Shown one piece after another: positions 1 through 5,620 of a DNA stretch of 7,413 nt. Numbering within the stretch: position 1 is the stretch's first letter; every line of letters starts with the position of its first letter. The position numbers and the translations under genes are program-made. The notes below the pieces were generated by a model. That model did no database searches. It saw nothing but the letters and a program-made list of their open reading frames with translations, and was not told where the DNA came from. Source of the stretch: Acidobacteriaceae bacterium (GTDB taxonomy: Bacteria; Acidobacteriota; Terriglobia; Terriglobales; Acidobacteriaceae); NCBI GenBank assembly GCA_003168235.1, contig PMSZ01000161.1:1-7413 (forward strand), in the 5' to 3' direction.

Positions 1-107
1 CGATGCAGGGCACGATCGAAGGCTCGACGCGCAATGGCCTTCTCCTTCGGTGACCAACGCAGGTCGCGCATCTTCGAATAGACGTTTTGACTAGGCAGGG
101 TGGCCAT
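1..107 (-). CDS. Small conserved-looking protein of unknown function, N-terminus only (runs off left edge)
   Basis: Reading leftwards from an ATG at 107-105, 35 complete codons remain open to the window edge. The translation starts MATLPSQNVYSKMRDLRWSP and continues with KEKAIARRAFDRALHR. The start is supported by a GAGGAG Shine-Dalgarno core about nine bases upstream. The visible part is basic and probably helical, with no signal peptide or catalytic motif. The start lies inside the last codons of the broken integrase frame, which ends at 91, so the two overlap by 17 bases. I have a weak memory of similar short proteins with an LRWSP-x-EKAIAR start near integrases in acidobacterial genomes, but I cannot name a function. 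The C-terminus is outside the window. Confidence 0.6.
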   Translation of the reverse strand, partial: MATLPSQNVYSKMRDLRWSPKEKAIARRAFDRALH

Positions 108-589
108 GATGGCAATCTCCTCGCCGAATTGTATCTCCAGCCCTTGTCGCTTGCATGCTTTCGGACTGTGGTTGTTCCGCAGAAGCTACGGCCACGATTG
201 CAAGGTTGAAGCGGTCGTTTACAGGGTGCCCTAGGTTCTGCTTGCAGCCCAGGTATCGTTCGGTCGTTTGCACCGAGGCGTGGCCGAGCAGAAATTGAAT
301 CTGTTCGATCTCCCCTCCACTCGAATGGCACAACTTCGCGCACGTTCGCCGCAGATCGTGCGGCGCGATGCGCTCCAGCCCCGCTTTTTCGCAGCAGCCT
401 TTACCACGTACCAGACCACATTCTGGGAAATTGCTTTGCCCCAGACCTTTCCGGTCCGGCTCACTCTTCGAAAAATCTTTCCGTCCCTGATCCCGGCAGC
501 CACCGTCCACTCGTCGAGCGCCCGCTTCGCCCATTCCGGGATCGGAACGGTGCGAATGTGGCCGCCCTTGCCGATTAAATCCACCACGT
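91..589 (-). pseudogene. Tyrosine recombinase/integrase, catalytic domain, frameshifted and N-terminally truncated
   Basis: The C-terminal half of a phage/integron-type tyrosine recombinase is recognisable in two reading frames. The first (about 587-385) encodes the beta-hairpin with the catalytic lysine (VVDLIGKGGHIRTVPIPEW) and the helices that follow, ending VVKAAAKK. The second (about 389-91) encodes AGLERIAPHDLRRTCAKL, then LLGHASVQTTERYLG. It thus holds the HxxR box, the second histidine and the nucleophilic tyrosine. The frames join at five A's (T385-T389 on the + strand); one extra A would give KKAGLERIAPHDLRRT, a normal family sequence. The core-binding domain and first catalytic arginine are not found upstream, so the gene is broken even if the frameshift is a sequencing error or is bypassed. 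In intact members this enzyme cuts and rejoins att sites for element integration. It lies downstream of the RHH gene on the same strand. Confidence 0.8.
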
Positions 590-805
590 TCTGTGTGTAA
601 TCGCCTGCTTTGATACTTCCGCGATGGTCGCCTTGTCGTCGTAGACCCCCGAGCACGCCACGTACGGAGTCCTTTTGGCACGGAAGCAATAATCACGCGT
701 CTTTGACCCTGGCCTTCTGTTTCGCGACCAGGCGCTGCATGAACTTTGGCCCTTCCTTTTTGGATCCGTCCACAGGGTTTCGTCTTGAGCCCCAAAAAAG
801 CGCAC
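575..805 (-). pseudogene. Degenerate coding remnant between the RHH gene and the integrase fragment, unknown function
   Basis: A GTG overlaps the RHH stop codon by one base (TAGTG) and opens VRFFGAQDETLWTDPK. At a second run of five A's (T757-T761 on the + strand) the plausible reading moves to another frame (EGPKFMQRLVAKQKARVK). Near 702-704 it returns to the first (RDYCFRAKRTPYVACSGVYD, continuing DKATIAEVSKQA). In that last stretch the third codon positions are mostly G or C, as in real genes here. It then runs into the integrase remnant near 590. I do not recognise the product. It could be a small operon gene or a scrambled upstream part of the integrase, but no SAM-like core-binding domain is visible. 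The call rests on frame-switching and codon bias only, so it is weak. Confidence 0.25.
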
Positions 806-1032
806 TACTTGCTCTTTTCTTTTTGCCGCTCTACGAAACGATGGAGGTACCTGGATCCTTCTCTCTCGTATTCGTGAATCCCGCCCCTGAGAAGCAGTTC
901 GCAAACTTGGGCCAAACTTCGGCCTTCCTTCTTAGCGATTTGCGATAGGGCAACTTTGATCTCGCTAGAGACTCTGAACCCGATCCGTTCGTCTTTGGCT
1001 GTCATACGCTGCGGAGATTCTAGAACGTTCAT
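805..1032 (-). CDS. Small ribbon-helix-helix-like DNA-binding protein
   Basis: A 75-residue protein whose core, MTAKDERIGFRVSSEIK followed by VALSQIAKKEGRSLAQVCELLLRGGIHEYE, has the layout of an Arc/MetJ/CopG-type ribbon-helix-helix. A short beta-strand (RIGFRVS, about residues 15-21) is followed by two helices separated by a GRS turn, and the tail is basic. RHH proteins bind DNA as dimers, inserting the strand in the major groove, and often repress their own operons. I place the start at 1032 because GAGGTG lies five bases upstream. An upstream ATG at 1095 would extend the protein through the divergent promoter, and the inner ATG at 1005 lacks a good RBS. No toxin partner is visible, so an operon regulator is likelier than an antitoxin. 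The start is 86 bases from the divergent recombination operon, which is a natural place for it to act. Confidence 0.75.
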   Translation of the reverse strand: MNVLESPQRMTAKDERIGFRVSSEIKVALSQIAKKEGRSLAQVCELLLRGGIHEYEREGSRYLHRFVERQKEKSK

Positions 1033-1057
1033 CCACACCTCGCAATCAGTTTTCCGC

Positions 1058-1086
1058 TTGACACAGCCCTCAGAATGGCCCACAAT
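1058..1086 (+). promoter_or_regulatory. Sigma70-type promoter for the recombination operon
   Basis: A perfect -35 box TTGACA (1058-1063) is followed by a 17-base spacer and a -10 box CACAAT (1081-1086, four of six matches to TATAAT). Transcription would begin near 1093, about 25 bases before the ATG at 1119, with AAAGGAG at 1104-1110 as the RBS. It sits in the divergent gap to the RHH gene. The weak -10 next to a consensus -35 would suit a regulated promoter. I found no equally clear promoter for the RHH direction. Confidence 0.6.
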
Positions 1087-1107
1087 GTTCAACAATGGTA
1101 CACAAAG
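1082..1107 (+). repeat. Three ACAATG-type direct repeats at exact 10-base spacing (candidate operator)
   Basis: ACAATG occurs at 1082-1087 and 1092-1097, and ACAAAG (one mismatch) at 1102-1107. The period is exactly ten bases, roughly one helical turn, so all copies face the same side of the DNA. The first copy lies on the promoter -10 box and the third runs into the RBS. Short same-face direct repeats over a promoter are a common operator design for RHH repressors, and an RHH-like gene is divergent here. Binding by that protein is inference; the repeat unit is short and could be chance. Confidence 0.4.
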
Positions 1108-1118
1108 GAGAACATTTG

Positions 1119-1895
1119 ATGAAACTCCGGTGCTCTAAGAGTCAGCAAAGTTTAATCGCCGAAAATCTGCGTTTCGCGAAGAGATTCGTATCGCAGAACT
1201 TACCGCCTGTTCTACTCGAGCAACTGCGAGGGCTGACCCGCAATTTTTCACTCTCGTTGAAGTGCGGCGACCTCCTTCTTCTTAGTGGTGGTTGGTACGT
1301 GACCCACTCTGGTCTGATCCGTTTGGCCAAGCGTTGCCGCTGCTCTGGAATGCAGGTTCAACCAGCTCGTCAACTGTCAGATCAGGCAAATAGTCGCTAT
1401 GCCTTCCGAGCCACTGTCTACAAATCTGTCCGTTGCCGCGGTTTTGTCGGCTATGGCGATGCCGATCCCTCCAATGTTTCATCGCTGGTCCGCGGGGCCG
1501 AGATGCGCGTGGCCGAAACGCGAGCCGTCAATCGCGCCCTGCGTAAGGCCTATGGCATTGGTATCTGCTCGGTTGAGGAGATCGGGACGAGCCCAATCCT
1601 GGGTGAGAAGCTCCCTCCGCAGAATGCAAACCGTGATGGGAATGGGAACGGTAATGGCAGCGGCCCCAAGGTCCGCGACCGTCTTTGCCAACTCATTCGC
1701 CAACACAAGCTCGATCCCGAACTCGTGAAGGCCTACGCCGTTGACTTCTGCGGTACGAAGACGCTCCGAGAGGCCAGCAGGGAACAAGTTGAGAACTTCG
1801 TCCAGCAGCTGGCCGACTGGGCCGTGAAGGACCGCAATGCCCTGCTCTGCCAGCTCAACAGCTACCCGCACCCGAAGCAGGAGGTGGTCGCATGA
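1119..1895 (+). CDS. Putative single-strand annealing protein (Rad52/Sak-like), phage-type recombination
   Basis: A 258-residue protein that would coat single strands and pair complementary ends in Red/RecET-type recombination. Residues 57-157 form the core: GGWYVTHSGLIRLAKRC (57-73), a beta-rich stretch, then GYGDADPSNVSSLVRGAEMR (111-130) and VAETRAVNRALRKAYGIGICSVEEIG (131-156). The AETRAxNRALR helix followed by a small-residue and EE segment is typical of Rad52-like (Sak/Erf-type) annealing proteins in phages. A Gly-Asn-rich linker (172-182) leads to a C-terminal helical domain (about 184-240) like the small mobile domains that end many such proteins. The start at 1119 is chosen for AAAGGAG eight bases upstream; the ATG at 1095 has no RBS and overlaps the repeats. 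Its stop overlaps the next start (ATGA). The neighbouring exonuclease strengthens the call; the fold is inferred from motifs, not a profile search. Confidence 0.72.
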   Translation: MKLRCSKSQQSLIAENLRFAKRFVSQNLPPVLLEQLRGLTRNFSLSLKCGDLLLLSGGWYVTHSGLIRLAKRCRCSGMQVQPARQLSDQANSRYAFRATVYKSVRCRGFVGYGDADPSNVSSLVRGAEMRVAETRAVNRALRKAYGIGICSVEEIGTSPILGEKLPPQNANRDGNGNGNGSGPKVRDRLCQLIRQHKLDPELVKAYAVDFCGTKTLREASREQVENFVQQLADWAVKDRNALLCQLNSYPHPKQEVVA

Positions 1896-2341
1896 AACGC
1901 CAAGTCCCTGGCCTCGCCGAAACTGCCCGCGATTCTCAACCGGAGATTCCCGACGGTGTATTCCTCGTTCGCGTCGATGGTGCTCAGTTCCGTTGGCACG
2001 CCCACAAACCGTTCTATGTCCTCCGACTTTGCATCCTTGAACCACGTACGTCCGCAGGCCAGTCCATTGTCGGGCGGCTTTACTGCACCCAGAAGGCCTT
2101 GTGGAAGCTCGGTTGGTTCCTGCGGGATTTCCTCTATGACCCGGAACTATTGGCCCACGAACAGGTCGATGAGAAGGCTCTTCCCGGACTCCGCGGCGTC
2201 GTGAAGATCAGCCACACCGTGATCAACGGCATTTTGCTCATTAACCTCGACGGCTTCGCCCCGGCCAGCCAGTGGGAAGAACTATCCACAACCTCGGTTT
2301 CGAGTGCTCCTCGTTCCAGTTCTGCGGAGGTGTCCCGATGA
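1892..2341 (+). CDS. Conserved hypothetical protein, candidate phage-type single-stranded DNA-binding protein
   Basis: A 149-residue protein translationally coupled to the gene on each side: its ATG overlaps the upstream stop (ATGA at 1892-1895) and its stop overlaps the exonuclease start. Residues 20-130 look like a small beta-barrel: PDGVFLVRVDGAQFRW, FYVLRLCILEP, a G-rich turn, then GRLYCTQKALWKLGWFLRDF with a helix, and finally RGVVKISHTVINGILLINLDGFAP as closing strands. The order (strand, strand containing a long-range L-x-L-x-ILE, GR-L turn, helix with ALWKL, closing strands) resembles the DUF669-like phage proteins thought to act as SSBs. The Ser/Ala-rich tail (131-149) lacks the acidic DDDIPF-type tip of cellular SSB. 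The position between an annealing protein and an exonuclease supports ssDNA handling. The function is inference; a host-specific accessory protein is also possible. Confidence 0.7.
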   Translation: MKRQVPGLAETARDSQPEIPDGVFLVRVDGAQFRWHAHKPFYVLRLCILEPRTSAGQSIVGRLYCTQKALWKLGWFLRDFLYDPELLAHEQVDEKALPGLRGVVKISHTVINGILLINLDGFAPASQWEELSTTSVSSAPRSSSAEVSR

Positions 2342-3138
2342 ACTACTCCTACACCCAGATCAGCCAGTATCTTAGCTGCCCGCGCCGTTACCGGCACCGC
2401 TACCTCGACGGATGGCAAGAAAAAGACACGCGCGCCCCGATGCTCTTTGGCCGAGCGTTCGAACAGGCCGTCGCCGCCCTTTTTCGCCGTGAAGACCCGG
2501 CGGCCGTGCTGTTCGAGCAGTGGAGAGCGTGCAAGGACATGGGTCTGGCCTACTCCGGCAACGACACTTGGGACCGAATGCTACAACAAGGCGTTCAATT
2601 GCTTGAACGATTCGCTCAGGATGGCCGGGTTCGTGTTCGCCGCCCCTGCTCCACTCAACAGATTCAGTTCAACCGAACCCTCAGTTCCGGTAACAACTTT
2701 GTGGCCTATGTCGACGCTATTGGCGAACTAGACGGCACACCCTGCCTCTTGGAATGGAAGACTACCTCCGCGAGATATCCAGACGATCCGGTTGGCATTT
2801 CCGCACTGGATCCGCAACTCGTCTGCTATTCGTGGATGACCGGGATCGACGAAGTCGCCCAAGTTGTCTTTGTCCGCAAGCGGCTGGTTGAAGTCCAGTA
2901 CTTGCGTGCCACGATTACCGAGGAACAGCGTCAGGAATGGGCATCCCTGGTCGAAGACACAGTCCGACGGATCGAGTCCGGGCTGTTCCTACCACATAGT
3001 GGCATACGCTTTCCCCAAAATCCATGCACAACCTGTCCCTTCATCGGGCTTTGCCTGGACAAGCCCGACTTGATTGAATCTGCCCTCGTGCGGAAGCCAG
3101 GAGTCGATCTTGGTCTGTTTGACGAACTTACTTACTAG
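2338..3138 (+). CDS. PD-(D/E)XK family exonuclease (Cas4/RecB-like) with probable Fe-S cluster
   Basis: A 266-residue nuclease of the RecB/Cas4 branch of the PD-(D/E)XK superfamily. Residues 5-22 (YTQISQYLSCPRRYRHRYL) are the characteristic opening with the first cluster cysteine (C14). D126 in VDAIGEL and E139/K141 in LLEWKT form the metal-binding D...ExK site, and DPQLVCYSW gives the Q160-x3-Y164 motif. C230, C233 and C239 (CTTCPFIGLC) complete a four-cysteine set that in Cas4 and AddB holds a 4Fe-4S cluster. Where many relatives have a histidine after the GxxxH motif, this protein has E42 (FGRAFEQAV). It would resect DNA ends to give the single strand used by the annealing protein. The start at 2338 is supported by GGAGGTG about six bases upstream and the ATGA overlap; the open frame upstream to 2272 is not needed. 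Cas genes are absent, so a Cas4 role is unlikely. Confidence 0.9.
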   Translation: MNYSYTQISQYLSCPRRYRHRYLDGWQEKDTRAPMLFGRAFEQAVAALFRREDPAAVLFEQWRACKDMGLAYSGNDTWDRMLQQGVQLLERFAQDGRVRVRRPCSTQQIQFNRTLSSGNNFVAYVDAIGELDGTPCLLEWKTTSARYPDDPVGISALDPQLVCYSWMTGIDEVAQVVFVRKRLVEVQYLRATITEEQRQEWASLVEDTVRRIESGLFLPHSGIRFPQNPCTTCPFIGLCLDKPDLIESALVRKPGVDLGLFDELTY

Positions 3139-3148
3139 GTATCCGCCG

Positions 3149-3847
3149 ATGCCGCCCAAGCTCAATCGCAAGCGTGCCCTGTTTGTCCTCACCAAGATCG
3201 ACGAGATCCTGGCGTGGGAGCGGCAGAAAGAGGCAGAGCGCGACACCCGTTTCGTTGAACTGGGCAGGTATCTGTGCGAGGTGCGGGCGGGTCAGTACTG
3301 GAGGCTGGAGAACCTGAAGTCGTTTGACGAGTTTCTGGCGAGGCGGTTCCCGGAATCGAGAAGGAAGGCGTACTACCTGATGTCCATCCACGAGCATCTA
3401 CCGCCGCAGGCGCGAAAGGATCTGAAACAAGTCGGATGGACAAAAGGACTCGAGCTAGCGAAGATCGCACGCCGCGACGGGCAGGACTTCGATTGTGCAA
3501 CCTGGTTGCACAAAGCTCGCGCCTTGCCGAAGGAAGACTTCCGGCGGGAGGTGGAAAAGGAACTCACAGGAAAAGAGGAGGAGCCGTCGGAGCTGATCTA
3601 CTTCAAAGTCTATAAGAGCCAGATCCCAGTCATCGAGCAGGCGATCGAAACAGCATCCCTGATGCTCGGCACAGACAAGTCTCGCGGTTACTGCCTGGAG
3701 ATGATCTGCGCCGACTTCCTCGCAGGCGCACACATAGACAATGGCGACCCGGAAATCCTGCTCAACTCCCTCTCACGCTATTACAGATTCTTGCCCGTCG
3801 AACAGCAGCAGGCTTTCCTCGAAAGCCTGTGTCAAAAGGCGTCCTGA
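3149..3847 (+). CDS. Helical conserved hypothetical protein, possible DNA-binding factor of the recombination operon
   Basis: A 232-residue, charged, almost wholly helical protein with no signal peptide or membrane segment. Residues 33-85 (FVELGRYLCEVRAGQYWRLE, then SFDEFLARRFPESRRKAYYL) resemble the compact helical domain in phage/plasmid ParB-like and DUF3102-like proteins, where a 'short stretch of sequence that flags an odd helix, then S-x-S/R-R-K-A-Y-Y-L' forms a likely HTH. A VGWTKGLELAKIAR helix follows (95-108), then a basic-acidic hinge GKEEEP (141-146) and a C-terminal domain (150-232) rich in YFKVYKSQIPVIEQAIETA. The start at 3149 is ten bases after the exonuclease stop; a weak AGGT lies upstream. 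The next gene starts two bases past this stop. I do not recognise a named family. DNA binding or assembly with the recombinases is inferred from the HTH-like layout and the operon. Confidence 0.8.
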   Translation: MPPKLNRKRALFVLTKIDEILAWERQKEAERDTRFVELGRYLCEVRAGQYWRLENLKSFDEFLARRFPESRRKAYYLMSIHEHLPPQARKDLKQVGWTKGLELAKIARRDGQDFDCATWLHKARALPKEDFRREVEKELTGKEEEPSELIYFKVYKSQIPVIEQAIETASLMLGTDKSRGYCLEMICADFLAGAHIDNGDPEILLNSLSRYYRFLPVEQQQAFLESLCQKAS

Positions 3848-3849
3848 AA

Positions 3850-4137
3850 ATGATCTATCCCAAAGCCGCTCCCGTGCGGCTAGATCCTGTGTCGTATGAA
3901 AGTCTGCGCCAGCAGATCTTGCGTCGCGATGGTTGGCGGTGTCAATCCTGCGGCACGATGTCAAACCTTGAAGTCCATCACAAACAGTTTCGGAGTCACT
4001 CCGGCCACGACTCCGAAGAGAACCTAATCACGTTATGCTCCGCGTGTCATGCATCCGTTCACAGTCTCCGAACCCGTGGGAATATTGTGCGCGTTGACAA
4101 ACCACCCGCCTCTTCCCTCTTTGCTCCGTTGCGCTAA
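3850..4137 (+). CDS. HNH endonuclease with structural zinc knuckles
   Basis: A 95-residue nuclease that is almost entirely one HNH domain. YESLRQQILRRDGWRCQSCG opens it. C31/C34 (CQSC) and C63/C66 (CSAC) are the usual structural zinc ligands. The catalytic signature is H43-H44 (EVHHKQF), N58 (SEENLITLC) and H67 (CHASVH). HNH enzymes nick or cut DNA using a single metal held in a beta-beta-alpha fold. I start it at the ATG at 3850, two bases after the previous stop, with AAAAGG about eleven bases upstream; a GTG at 3829 would add seven residues but has no RBS. It is the last gene of the cassette, with a short Arg/Pro-containing tail after the domain. A role in processing DNA ends or branches beside the exonuclease and annealing protein is inference; a stand-alone HNH passenger is also possible. 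Confidence 0.9.
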   Translation: MIYPKAAPVRLDPVSYESLRQQILRRDGWRCQSCGTMSNLEVHHKQFRSHSGHDSEENLITLCSACHASVHSLRTRGNIVRVDKPPASSLFAPLR

Positions 4138-4581
4138 TCCCTTGAGACCCGCCTGAATAGGCGCCCTCTTTCGAGAATCATGCCTACAGCAATCGCGGCA
4201 ACATCAATTCCCCTCCAGGATTAGATTAACTCAAAATACGTATTGGTTTCGTATGGCTATTGTCAGACTAAAGATTGACGTTTCCGGCACGGTAAGTCGA
4301 GACAATCCATGCTTGGCCCTCGCCCTGCAAACAGTTCAGGTGTGTGGAGATGCCGAAGGACAGGGGCCCCAGGTCTTGGAAGCAATATCCGCGGCAAATC
4401 AATGATTTCGACATTTGTTTCCTGGCGCGTGTCGCGGCGGCTCGGGAAAAAAGTGCAAGAGGTTTCACACACGCGAGCAGCTAAAACGCCCTCTGTTATT
4501 GGCGAAACCAGGAACGGCGCGTCATAATGACAGGCATGCAATCGCAGCCATGTTCCCGGAAGATTTAAAAGGAGATTGGGC
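4138..4581. other. Long intergenic region between the recombination cassette and the secreted protein
   Basis: No gene is convincing here. A five-base stem CGCCT-GAAT-AGGCG (4150-4163) follows the HNH stop by 12 bases and precedes CCCTCTTTC; it is too weak to call a terminator firmly. Around 4220-4260 the DNA is AT-rich for this window and carries the 10-base palindrome AATACGTATT (4235-4244). A 50-codon open frame starts at ATG 4253 and ends at 4405 (MAIVRLKIDVSGTVSRDNPC...), but it has no RBS and unremarkable codon use. The right end holds the promoter and RBS of the next gene. Confidence 0.6.
4499..4528 (+). promoter_or_regulatory. Candidate sigma70-type promoter of the secreted protein gene
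   Basis: TTGGCG (4499-4504, four of six matches to TTGACA) is followed by an 18-base spacer and CATAAT (4523-4528, five of six to TATAAT). It would start transcription near 4535, about 47 bases before the ATG at 4582. The start codon has a strong AGGAG RBS at 4570-4574. The placement is sensible, but imperfect boxes like these occur by chance. Confidence 0.35.
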
Positions 4582-5589
4582 ATGAATCGCACAATTCGAA
4601 TCTTGCGGCACGCTTTGGTGGCAGGTCTGTCGGCATTCGCGATGCTTTGCCTGTTCGACGCACTTTCCATCGCAACCGAGCAGGCAACAATTCGCCCATC
4701 AACCGTTCCGCAGGAGTACGTCATCACGCCCTTCGGATATTTTCATCCCTCTTGCGTGCAAGGGCTCGCGGAGAACGAAACACTACTGTACGACGGCCGC
4801 GTGCTGCGCGAGGACGGAAGTGTGAGAACGGTTGCGTCTTGCACTTTCCCGCATTTCACTCCGAGCGGCGAAACGGTCGCGGAGGGAATCAGCACGCAGC
4901 AAATGACGGCGCAGAAAACGACCGCAACGGCCGAAACGTCGCCTGTGGTCAGTGGCTGGCTCGAGTATGTATCGACAACGACCAGCACCTCGTATGGAGA
5001 AATCGCTGCGACCTGGACCGTCCCTCCGGCGCCTGCCAACTACGAGGAGCAAACTCTGTTTTTCTTTCCCGGCTTCGAAGACATTAACAATGTCCTGACG
5101 ATCGTGCAGCCAGTGCTGCAATTCGGCGCTTCGTCAGCCGGTGGCGGAGAATATTGGTCCATCGCCAGTTGGAACTGCTGCGTGACCGGACAGGCGTGGT
5201 TTAGCGGGCTGAAAAAAGTCAGCGTGGGCGACACCATTTCCGGGAAAATTTTGCCGGCATGCAGCCGGAAGAAATTCAAAACCTGCACCACTTGGAAAAT
5301 CGTCACCAAAGACCAAACGACCGGCAAAAAATCTACGCTGAACCAAATCAATCCGGATGGGCAAACCTGGAATTGGGCTTTCGGCGCCGTGCTGGAAGTT
5401 TACGGCGTGAGACAGTGCAGCGATTTCGCAGATAATTCGAGTACTACCTTGACCGTTCAACTCTACGACTCCAACTTTGAGCCGATTGCCGATCCGGGAT
5501 GGACTGCTAATCCCGCGGGAGCAGGAGTCACCCCGCAGTGCAATTACGGCCTGGACGTGACCGACACAGTCGAAACGCTGGAGTACTGA
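4582..5589 (+). CDS. Secreted protein, resembling a glutamic-peptidase (G1/eqolisin-like) beta-sandwich
   Basis: A 335-residue exported protein. Residues 1-31 are a signal peptide (MNRTIRILRHALVAGLSAFA then MLCLFDALSIA) with basic n-region and hydrophobic core, cut probably around ATEQA. Residues 45-95 carry ITPFGYFHPSCV and a Cys-containing stretch. The main domain (about 124-330) has WLEYVSTTTSTSYGEIAATW-TVPP (126-149), TLFFFPGFED (158-167), IVQPVLQFG (174-182, with Q176 and Q180), EYW (190-192), VGDTISGKI (215-223) and AVLEVYGVRQCSDF (259-272). The run of a W-TVP strand, a Q-containing strand, a GD-x-I-x-G turn and an AxxE-V strand mirrors peptidase G1 (eqolisin) enzymes, whose catalytic pair is Gln and Glu; E262 is the candidate Glu and Q176 or Q180 the candidate Gln. 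The Cys pairs may form disulfides. Start at 4582 has AGGAG seven bases upstream; a TTG at 4576 would overlap that spacing. Function is inferred from motif order only; it may be a non-enzymatic carbohydrate- or cell-surface beta-sandwich. Confidence 0.6.
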   Translation: MNRTIRILRHALVAGLSAFAMLCLFDALSIATEQATIRPSTVPQEYVITPFGYFHPSCVQGLAENETLLYDGRVLREDGSVRTVASCTFPHFTPSGETVAEGISTQQMTAQKTTATAETSPVVSGWLEYVSTTTSTSYGEIAATWTVPPAPANYEEQTLFFFPGFEDINNVLTIVQPVLQFGASSAGGGEYWSIASWNCCVTGQAWFSGLKKVSVGDTISGKILPACSRKKFKTCTTWKIVTKDQTTGKKSTLNQINPDGQTWNWAFGAVLEVYGVRQCSDFADNSSTTLTVQLYDSNFEPIADPGWTANPAGAGVTPQCNYGLDVTDTVETLEY

Positions 5590-5590
5590 G

Positions 5591-5609
5591 GCTCAGAGCG
5601 AGCCTGAGC
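5591..5609 (+). terminator. Hairpin directly after the secreted-protein stop, possible terminator
   Basis: GCTCAG (5591-5596) and CTGAGC (5604-5609) form a perfect six-base stem around a seven-base loop, starting one base after the stop codon. No T-run follows, so a simple intrinsic terminator is not supported; it may act as an mRNA-end stabiliser or be chance. Confidence 0.3.
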
Positions 5610-5620
5610 AGGCAAACAAG

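Noticed and set aside
268..948. Overlapping + strand open frames of about 110 codons
   Set aside because: They lie antisense to the integrase remnant and RHH gene, which carry recognisable motifs on the - strand.
1479..2045. 188-codon - strand open frame antisense to the annealing protein
   Set aside because: The + strand genes here have RBSs, ATGA coupling and family motifs; the antisense frame has none.
4150..4163. CGCCT-GAAT-AGGCG hairpin as terminator of the recombination operon
   Set aside because: The stem has only five pairs and the following T-rich bases are interrupted; noted in the intergenic entry but not called.
4235..4244. AATACGTATT palindrome as an operator or att core
   Set aside because: A single 10-base palindrome in AT-rich DNA is expected by chance and has no partner copy in the window.
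4263..4727. 154-codon open frame on the - strand across the intergenic gap and the secreted protein start
   Set aside because: It runs antisense over a signal peptide with a strong RBS and promoter, has no RBS of its own and gives no recognisable motif.
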